Of a DNA stretch of 7,693 nt, positions 1 through 4,776 are shown piece by piece. The stretch is from Cyanobacteriota bacterium (lineage in GTDB: Bacteria > Cyanobacteriota > Cyanobacteriia > Phormidesmidales > Phormidesmidaceae): NCBI GenBank assembly GCA_027483425.1, contig JAIXUR010000275.1, positions 1 through 7,693 on the forward strand, written 5' to 3'. The notes beneath the pieces were generated by a model. It ran no database searches. It saw nothing but the letters and a program-made list of their open reading frames with translations, and was not told the DNA's origin. Position numbers and translations under genes: made by a program. How positions within the stretch are numbered: position 1 is the stretch's first letter; every line of letters begins with the position of its first letter.

Positions 1-67
1 AACGACGTTCTAGGGGCGGGGTGCAGTTGTCGGAAATCATAGGTCAATAGCTGAGAAATTGATCGGC

Positions 68-1042
68 CTAGCGGTTCACGGTACTCATATCGGCATAGCG
101 ATCGCCCACCGCAGCCCCCTGGGGAACCACCGCATTGAGGCGCTCTAGCTCAGCCGGGGAGAGTGCGATCGCCACCGCTGCTACATTTTCCTCCAGGTAC
201 TGGCGGCGTTTGGTGCCGGGAATCGGCACTATGTCGTCGCCCTGGGCCAGCAGCCAGGCCAGGGCCAGCTGGGCCGGGGTGACGCCCTTTTCCTGGGCGA
301 TCGCCTTGACCTGATCGACCAGGGCCAGATTCTTGGCAAAGTTCTCGCCCTGAAAGCGTGGCGCGTGGCGGCGATAATCGTCGGGGGCAAAGTCGTCGGG
401 GCTTTGGTAGGCCCCGGTTAGGAACCCCCGCCCCAGGGGGCTGTAGGGCACAAAGCCGATGCCCAACTCGCGCACCGTGGCCAAAATCTCGTCTTCGGGT
501 TCCCGGCTCCAGAGCGAATATTCCGTCTGGAGGGCCGTAATCGGGTGTACTGCGTAGGCGCGGCGAATCGTAGCTGGGGCCGCCTCTGACAGACCCAGGT
601 AGCGCACTTTGCCCGCCTGCACCAGCTCGGCCATCGCCCCAATGGTGTCTTCAATGGGGACGGTGGGATCCACCCGGTGCTGGTAATAGAGATCGATGAC
701 GTCAACCCCCAGGCGCTTGAGGGAGGCCTCGCAGCAGTGTTTTACGTACTCAGGTTTGCCGTTAACGCCACCCCAGCCCCCCTCGGCGGTGCGCACGTTG
801 CCAAACTTAGTGGCCAGCACAACCCGATCGCGGCGATCGCCAATGGCTCGACCCACCAGCTCTTCGTTGGTAAAGGGGCCATACATGTCAGCGGTATCGA
901 GAAAGTTAACGCCTAGCTCCAGGGCGCGGTGCAGCGTTGCGATCGCTTCCCTCTCATCTCGACCGCTGTAGAACTCCGACATGCCCATGCAGCCGAGCCC
1001 AATGGCGGAGACCTCTAACTGAGCTAATTGACGGGTTTTCAT
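68..1042 (-). CDS. Aldo/keto reductase, AKR13/YakC-like (324 aa)
   Basis: This is a soluble NAD(P)H-dependent oxidoreductase that reduces aldehydes or ketones to alcohols. The full-length (beta/alpha)8 aldo/keto reductase pattern is visible. The catalytic tetrad can be placed as Asp49 and Tyr54 (FLDTADMYG), Lys79 (LATKFG) and His122 (YYQHRVD). The C-terminal IPIPGTKR stretch (about 272-279) is the usual cofactor 2'-phosphate loop, which favours NADPH. A length of 324 residues is normal for the family. The ATG at 1042 is supported by AGGAG seven bases upstream and by the N-terminus aligning with the first family strand (LEVSAIGLGCMGMS). It lies downstream of, and on the same strand as, a MerR-family regulator, a common pairing for carbonyl or electrophile stress genes, so regulation by that protein is likely. 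The exact substrate cannot be read from sequence. It resembles the YakC / perakine-reductase-like AKR13 group by motif, but the subgroup is my inference. Confidence 0.95.
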   Translation of the reverse strand: MKTRQLAQLEVSAIGLGCMGMSEFYSGRDEREAIATLHRALELGVNFLDTADMYGPFTNEELVGRAIGDRRDRVVLATKFGNVRTAEGGWGGVNGKPEYVKHCCEASLKRLGVDVIDLYYQHRVDPTVPIEDTIGAMAELVQAGKVRYLGLSEAAPATIRRAYAVHPITALQTEYSLWSREPEDEILATVRELGIGFVPYSPLGRGFLTGAYQSPDDFAPDDYRRHAPRFQGENFAKNLALVDQVKAIAQEKGVTPAQLALAWLLAQGDDIVPIPGTKRRQYLEENVAAVAIALSPAELERLNAVVPQGAAVGDRYADMSTVNR

Positions 1043-1049
1043 GGTTTAA

Positions 1050-1054
1050 CTCCT
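1050..1054 (-). promoter_or_regulatory. Ribosome binding site of the aldo/keto reductase
   Basis: AGGAG on the minus strand stands seven bases before the ATG at 1042. It is the best Shine-Dalgarno site in the window; the other starts have weak or no such site. It fixes the reductase start. Confidence 0.75.
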
Positions 1055-1058
1055 AGGT

Positions 1059-1088
1059 TTGGGTTGGGTTAGTTTGGGTTGGGTTGGG
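1059..1088. repeat. TTGGG pentamer tandem repeat with a G-quadruplex pattern
   Basis: Six pentamer units lie head to tail on the plus strand. Five are TTGGG and the third is the variant TTAGT. The five GGG tracts are separated by loops of 2, 7, 2 and 2 bases, so the stretch 1061-1088 fits the canonical G3+N1-7 quadruplex rule. It lies 16 bases upstream of the aldo/keto reductase ATG, in its leader or promoter, and the G-rich strand is the template strand for that gene. The repeat is seen directly; any regulatory effect is inference. Confidence 0.85.
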
Positions 1089-1200
1089 CCAGTAGTATGC
1101 GCCCCCAAGGCTGAGGGCGGCTGGAGGTTTCAACATCTCTCAAACGATGCCCGCCGATCACCCTGCGCCAGACGGGTATTTAGACTGTCAGTGCACCGCA

Positions 1201-1614
1201 TTAGACAGATTGGGTATGTCTCGCTGGTTGGAGTGAGTCATTTAGGTGGGCTTCTAGCGCTGAGTAATGTTGAATCTTCCAGTCGATAACGGCCAGATTG
1301 TCCTGAAGCTGCTGAATTTGGGCCAGCACGGCTTCGCGATGGGATTCTAGGATTTGCCGTCTTGTATGGAATCCGGAGTCGGGCTGAGATCTCACCAGCT
1401 CGGCATACTGCTGCATTTGACGAATTGACATGCCCGTCAGCCGCAGTTTGTTCAAAAACTCAATCCAGCGCAGGTCGTTGGCCGAGTAGCGCCGATGGCC
1501 GCTGGTGGAGCGCCCGATCGGTGCAATCAGATGGCAACGCTCGTAATAGCGCAGGGTATGCACGCTGAGCCCGGTGGCGGCAGCGACCTGCTGAATGGTG
1601 AGTTCCGGTTCCAT
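1201..1614 (-). CDS. MerR-family transcriptional regulator, YyaN/AdhR-like (137 aa)
   Basis: This is a DNA-binding regulator of the MerR family. An N-terminal winged helix-turn-helix spans about residues 4-70, with the hallmark LTIQQVAAATGLSVHTLRYY, then GHRRYS and DLRWIEFLNKLRLTGMSI. A long dimerisation helix follows (about 83-125, ILESHREAVLAQIQQL onward), with a short tail of about 12 residues and no metal-binding cysteine cluster. The only cysteine is Cys27, next to the RYYER motif, so classical metal sensing is unlikely and thiol sensing would depend on that residue alone. The domain layout resembles the YyaN/AdhR group, which often sits beside aldehyde dehydrogenases or aldo/keto reductases, as here. 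I chose the ATG at 1614. The in-frame GTG at 1623 lies inside the proposed -10 box of the gene's own promoter. No good Shine-Dalgarno site precedes the ATG, and the promoter position suggests a leaderless or near-leaderless message. It probably controls itself and the downstream reductase. Confidence 0.93.
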   Translation of the reverse strand: MEPELTIQQVAAATGLSVHTLRYYERCHLIAPIGRSTSGHRRYSANDLRWIEFLNKLRLTGMSIRQMQQYAELVRSQPDSGFHTRRQILESHREAVLAQIQQLQDNLAVIDWKIQHYSALEAHLNDSLQPARHTQSV

Positions 1615-1621
1615 ACTTTGC

Positions 1622-1652
1622 ACGTTAGCGGTTAGAGCGCACTCTAAGTCAA
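1622..1652 (-). promoter_or_regulatory. MerR-type promoter and operator dyad of the merR-reductase pair
   Basis: On the minus strand, TTGACT (1652-1647; five of six bases match the -35 consensus) is followed by a 19-base spacer and then TAACGT (1627-1622; a weak -10 with three matches). The spacer is covered by a dyad at 1632-1647, TTAGAGCGCACTCTAA on the plus strand. It pairs in seven of eight positions, the exception being a T/G mismatch next to the centre. A dyad in an over-long 19-20 base spacer is the signature of promoters that MerR-family proteins activate by DNA distortion. The position, just upstream of the MerR gene, implies autoregulation. The transcription start would fall at about 1614-1616, on or next to the ATG. 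Confidence 0.72.
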
Positions 1653-1701
1653 GCAGAATTTTTTCAGCCTGACTATGCCAAATTGAGGCTAGGGTTCTCG
1701 C

Positions 1702-1707
1702 TAGAAT
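1702..1707 (+). promoter_or_regulatory. Possible -10 box for the membrane protein gene
   Basis: TAGAAT matches the TATAAT consensus at five of six positions. It lies 92 bases before the ATG at 1799 and sits within a small symmetrical element, CTAGAATCTAG (1701-1711). No convincing -35 is found at 16-19 bases upstream; TTGAGG at 1683 is only 13 bases away. The call is tentative. Confidence 0.25.
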
Positions 1708-1727
1708 CTAGGCCACGGCGGCGATCG

Positions 1728-1757
1728 CTCACCGGGCCAAAGCTTACTCTCGGTGAG
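1728..1757. other. Inverted repeat in the leader of the membrane protein gene
   Basis: CTCACCG (1728-1734) and CGGTGAG (1751-1757) are perfect 7-base inverted repeats around a 16-base loop. They end 41 bases before the ATG at 1799. This could be an RNA hairpin in the leader or a protein-binding dyad. No T-run follows, so it is not a rho-independent terminator. The function is unknown. Confidence 0.35.
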
Positions 1758-1798
1758 TCGGTAAATCGCGCCCCTAGTCCAGCCCCACCAAGCTCCCC

Positions 1799-2467
1799 AT
1801 GGCAGAACCCATCACGACCCTGACCGACTATGCGATCGCGATCGAGTGTCTGATCTTTGCGGGGCTGCTGCTGGGGTACCGCTGGATCGGACGACTCTGG
1901 GCCACCGCCTTTCTCAGCGTCAGCGGGGCGGCGATCCTGGGCGGCACCTACCACGGGTTTGCCGAGTCCCTATCCTGGGAGCACCGCTATGGTCTTTGGC
2001 AGGGAATGCTGGGGGCGTTGGCGATCGCCAGTTTTTTGATGGTTGTCGCCACGGCGGTACCCCTGGGCCGAGGGGGGCGGGTGGGGCTGCTGACCCTAGC
2101 CATCGCAAAACTAGCCCTGGGGGTGGCCCTAGCTACGGCCCCCTGGGTCTTTGCCCTCCGGGTCGTCGACTACCTCAGCGCCCTGGGGATTGTGCTGCTG
2201 GTGCAGATCGGCCAGGGGGTACAGCGGCGCTCCGGGCTCCCCCGCCCGCCCACGGGGGCCGCCTGGATGGTCGCCGGTATGGCGATATCTGGGCTCGCCG
2301 CCGGGGTGCTGCTGCTGCCCTGGCCGGGGGCGATCGGCCTTAGCCCCCTGGCGGGGTATCACCTGGTTCAAATGGTGGCGCTGTATTGCATCTACCGCAG
2401 CATTGAGGCCAGCCTACGGGGGCGATCGGGGGCGGGCCAGCCGCAGCCTGGCTATCGCCTCAGTTGA
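1799..2467 (+). CDS. Polytopic membrane protein of unknown function, DUF6962-like (222 aa)
   Basis: I do not recognise a defined function. The protein is strongly hydrophobic, with about seven predicted membrane spans at residues 9-28, 33-53, 66-89, 94-114, 117-138, 154-175 and 182-203, then a short polar C-terminal tail. There is no signal peptidase site. Polar residues sit in or near the membrane in motif-like settings: Thr-Asp-Tyr 9-11 and Glu16 in span 1, TYHGF with His52 at the end of span 2, Asp124-Tyr125 in span 5, and His188 with Gln191 in span 7 (GYHLVQMVALY). The overall pattern resembles small bacterial membrane proteins of the DUF6962 type. Seven spans with scattered His and Asp also recall the CREST hydrolase superfamily, but the diagnostic paired histidines of that group are incomplete. 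The ATG at 1799 has no clear Shine-Dalgarno site. HIP1 sites inside the gene and GC content like its neighbours argue against recent transfer. It stands alone on this strand, converging on the exporter operon. Confidence 0.82.
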   Translation: MAEPITTLTDYAIAIECLIFAGLLLGYRWIGRLWATAFLSVSGAAILGGTYHGFAESLSWEHRYGLWQGMLGALAIASFLMVVATAVPLGRGGRVGLLTLAIAKLALGVALATAPWVFALRVVDYLSALGIVLLVQIGQGVQRRSGLPRPPTGAAWMVAGMAISGLAAGVLLLPWPGAIGLSPLAGYHLVQMVALYCIYRSIEASLRGRSGAGQPQPGYRLS

Positions 2468-2473
2468 ACTGGA

Positions 2474-3601
2474 TTAGTTGAGCTGGGCTCGAAACCGACT
2501 GATGCTCAGCCCCATCAGCAGCACGGCAAAGCCCAGCAGGATCAAGACCTCTGGCAGCAGCACCTCCAGGCCCACCCCCTTCAGGATCAGGCTGCGGGCA
2601 ATGGTGACGTAGTGGCGCAGGGGGTCAAAAAAGGAGAGCACCCGAAAGAAGGTCGGCATACTCTCGATGGGGGCGATCGCCCCCGACAGCTGAATCAGCG
2701 GCACGTTAAAAAAGAACGACAGCAGCACCACCTGCTGCTGGGTGCGGGCCAGGGTCGCCAGCAAAATACCGATGCTAATCGCCACAAACACGTACACCCC
2801 CGACAGCGCCAAAAACAGCGGATAGCTGCCGCGAAAGGGCAGGCCAAAGACCACACGGGCGATCGCCGAGGCCAACAGCACATCGCCCATCAGCAGCACA
2901 AACAGCGGCGCAATCTTAGCCGCCAAAATCTCCCAGCCCTGGGCCGGGGTCATCAGCAACTGCTCCAGGGTGCCCACATCTTTTTCGCGAATTACCGTAG
3001 TAGACGACACCAAGGACCCGGTCAGGGTGAGTACCACCCCAATCACCCCCGGCACAAAAAACCAGCTGCTCAATAGCCCAGGGTTATACAAAAACCGCAC
3101 CGCCGTCTCGACTGGGGGCCCTGGAGACGATCCTGAAGATGACCCTGGAGGTTTCGCCAGAGTCTGCCCGTAGTGGTTAATCAACTGCTTCATGTAGCCA
3201 CTGGCAATGCCAGCGGTGTTAGCATCGACCCCGTCGATCAGCACCTGCACATCCACCGTCTGCCCCATCGCCAGCCGCTCGGCAAACTCCGGCGGAATTA
3301 CCAACCCGGTAGACACCTGGCCCGTCCGCACCTGCTGCCCCAGATCGGCGGCCCTGGGCTGAAACGACTGAATCTCAAACACATCATTGGCCACCAGGGC
3401 CGCCACAAAATCACGGCTGGCGGGGCTGTCGCTGTAGTCCACCACCCCCAGGCTGAGGTGGTTGACGGCGGGGTTCAAGGCCAGCCCAAAAATCAGCAGC
3501 TGCACCGTCGGCGGAAACAGCAGCAGAAAGATGATCTGTCGATTCTTCAGAATCTGCCGAATTTCTTTCAGCATCAGTGACCGGAAGCGGGAGAGGGGCA
3601 T
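2474..3601 (-). CDS. ABC-2 type permease, YbhR-like, second subunit of the exporter (375 aa)
   Basis: This is an inner-membrane subunit of the ABC exporter encoded by the operon. The layout is typical of the ABC-2/YbhR family. An amphipathic N-terminus (FRSLMLKEIRQILKNRQ) precedes span 1 (about 23-42). A large periplasmic domain follows (about 45-178, with LIDGVDANTAGIASGYMKQL near 121-140), then five spans towards the C-terminus (about 181-203, 228-252, 261-284, 288-309 and 346-367). The cytosolic REKDVGTLEQLLMTP motif (205-219), the coupling segment that contacts the ATPase, lies between spans 2 and 3. The start at ATG 3601 is preferred because the family N-terminus begins about ten residues before the KE motif. 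A TTG at 3634 would start inside a heptamer repeat, and ATG 3574 is a shorter alternative. No Shine-Dalgarno site precedes ATG 3601; the stretch is pyrimidine-rich on the coding strand. A Ser/Gly/Pro segment at 151-163 looks like a flexible insertion in the periplasmic domain. The ATPase and adaptor are encoded upstream in the same operon. Confidence 0.93.
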   Translation of the reverse strand: MPLSRFRSLMLKEIRQILKNRQIIFLLLFPPTVQLLIFGLALNPAVNHLSLGVVDYSDSPASRDFVAALVANDVFEIQSFQPRAADLGQQVRTGQVSTGLVIPPEFAERLAMGQTVDVQVLIDGVDANTAGIASGYMKQLINHYGQTLAKPPGSSSGSSPGPPVETAVRFLYNPGLLSSWFFVPGVIGVVLTLTGSLVSSTTVIREKDVGTLEQLLMTPAQGWEILAAKIAPLFVLLMGDVLLASAIARVVFGLPFRGSYPLFLALSGVYVFVAISIGILLATLARTQQQVVLLSFFFNVPLIQLSGAIAPIESMPTFFRVLSFFDPLRHYVTIARSLILKGVGLEVLLPEVLILLGFAVLLMGLSISRFRAQLN

Positions 3602-3613
3602 GGGGGAGGGGGG
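3589..3613 (+). other. Putative G-quadruplex tract over the second permease start codon
   Basis: On the plus strand, G tracts of 3, 4, 5 and 6 bases (3589-3591, 3595-3598, 3602-3606, 3608-3613) are separated by loops AGA, CAT and A. This fits the G3+N1-7 rule. The CAT loop is the complement of the ATG start at 3601, so the whole tract covers the start codon region. The G-rich strand is the template for the permease gene, so the mRNA itself is C-rich here. Confidence 0.6.
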
Positions 3614-3621
3614 AGGAAAAA

Positions 3622-3656
3622 ATTCAAAATTCAAAACTCAAAATTCAAAATTCAAA
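3622..3656. repeat. Heptamer tandem repeat (ATTCAAA)5, STRR-like
   Basis: Five head-to-tail heptamers lie at 3622, 3629, 3636, 3643 and 3650. Four are ATTCAAA and the third is the variant ACTCAAA; the minus strand reads TTTGAAT. The array is followed by a short A-run and fills most of the 65-base gap between the two permease genes. Short tandemly repeated heptamers (STRR) are known in cyanobacterial genomes, usually between genes. It is AT-rich in otherwise GC-rich surroundings. Confidence 0.9.
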
Positions 3657-3666
3657 AAAATAGGCT

Positions 3667-4776
3667 CTAGTCAGAGAATTGCATGCGGTGGAGGACGCGG
3701 GTGGCGGTGCGAAAGAAAAAGCCGCCGATCAGGGCGATCGCCAAGGGGGCGTACCACACCCCGACCCAGCCGGTGCCGCGCACAAAGGCGTCGCGGGTAA
3801 TCACGATAAAGTAGCGGGCCGGGATCACGTTCGACAGCAGCGACAGAGGAAAGGGAATATTCTCGAGACGATAGATAAAGCCTGACAGCAGCAGGGCGGT
3901 GAGAAAACCGGCAATGGCCGTGCCCTGCACCGCACCGGTCTGGTTGCTGGCGCGGGCTCCCACCAGCAGGCCAAAGGCCACCGCCGCCGCCAAATAAATC
4001 ACCAGCCCCACCAGCAGCGGCGTCGGATCGCCCTGCAACCGCAGGCCAAACAGCACCGTGGCGACGGTCATCACCACCACCGCTTCGCCCAGGCCCACCA
4101 GCAGGTAGGCCAGCTCTTTGCCCAGCAGCCATTCCACCGCGCTGAGGTCAGAGGCGTAGACCTGCACCAGGGTGCCCTGCTCCTTCTCTCGCACCAGGGC
4201 AATGGCGGCCAGCATTGAGGGAAATACCCACAGAATGACGCCAAAAATGCCTGGCACAATATAGAGTGCTTCCCGCCGACCGGGGTTAAACCAGAGGCGC
4301 ACCTGGGGGTGAATGGGCGATCGCGCCTCCTCCGGCACGAGATCGCTGGTGCGCAGAAAAAACTGGGTCGTGGCCCGCAGACTGTTTTGAATGACGCGGG
4401 CATTGTTGACGTCGGTGCCGTCGATCAGGGCCTGCACCGTAACCGGCTGGTGTAGCTTAATCTGGCGCTCAAAGTCGGGGGGAATGATGATCGTCGCCTT
4501 GGCCGTGCCCGCATCGAGGGCTGAGGTGGGGGCTGGCCCCGGCAGGGGAGTGGGCACAAACTGGTTGGTGGCAAACAACCGCTCGATGTAGGTGCGGCTG
4601 AGCGCGCTCTGGTCAAAGTCTTGGATGCTGAGGGGAATATTTTTGGCCTCTAGGCGAATGGCGAAGCCGTAGATCAGCAGCATGGCCAGGGGCAGCACAA
4701 AGGCTAGGGCCACGGTGAGGCGATCGCGGCGAAACTGGTTGAGTTCTTTGAGGGCCTGGGAGAGGACTCGTTTCAT
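3667..4776 (-). CDS. ABC-2 type permease, YbhS-like, first subunit of the exporter (369 aa)
   Basis: This is an inner-membrane subunit that should pair with the second permease to form the exporter channel. The N-terminal segment ALKELNQFRRDRLTVAL leads into span 1 (about 21-41). A periplasmic domain of about 130 residues follows (42-170, with IIIPPDFERQI at 96-106 and ALIDGTDVNNARVIQNSL at 116-133). Five further spans lie at about 171-195, 220-243, 253-275, 281-302 and 338-357. The cytosolic motif REKEQGTLVQVYASDLSAVEWLLGK (196-220) is the coupling region typical of this family. The open frame continues upstream to 5199, but that extension is out-of-frame ATPase sequence. The true start is ATG 4776, which overlaps the ATPase stop as ATGA, matches the family N-terminus and has a weak AAGG upstream. 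The length is close to that of E. coli YbhS. The overlap implies translational coupling and fixed stoichiometry. Confidence 0.95.
   Translation of the reverse strand: MKRVLSQALKELNQFRRDRLTVALAFVLPLAMLLIYGFAIRLEAKNIPLSIQDFDQSALSRTYIERLFATNQFVPTPLPGPAPTSALDAGTAKATIIIPPDFERQIKLHQPVTVQALIDGTDVNNARVIQNSLRATTQFFLRTSDLVPEEARSPIHPQVRLWFNPGRREALYIVPGIFGVILWVFPSMLAAIALVREKEQGTLVQVYASDLSAVEWLLGKELAYLLVGLGEAVVVMTVATVLFGLRLQGDPTPLLVGLVIYLAAAVAFGLLVGARASNQTGAVQGTAIAGFLTALLLSGFIYRLENIPFPLSLLSNVIPARYFIVITRDAFVRGTGWVGVWYAPLAIALIGGFFFRTATRVLHRMQFSD

Noticed and set aside
1100..1119. Possible terminator hairpin between merR and the reductase
   Set aside because: CGCCC/GGGCG gives only a 5-base stem with a 10-base loop and is not followed by a T-run on either strand.
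1059..1289. Plus-strand open frame across the reductase leader and the 3' end of merR
   Set aside because: It begins in the TTGGG repeat, has no recognisable domain and overlaps a real gene on the other strand.
1615..1623. GTG start at 1623 for the MerR regulator
   Set aside because: It overlaps the proposed -10 box, so it would not be transcribed from the gene's own promoter; ATG 1614 begins directly before the helix-turn-helix.
3602..3634. TTG start at 3634 for the second permease
   Set aside because: The added residues come from the heptamer repeat and the C-rich tract, do not resemble the family, and ATG 3601 fits the usual N-terminus.
3622..3656. CRISPR-like array
   Set aside because: The units are 7 bases with no spacers; it is a simple tandem repeat.
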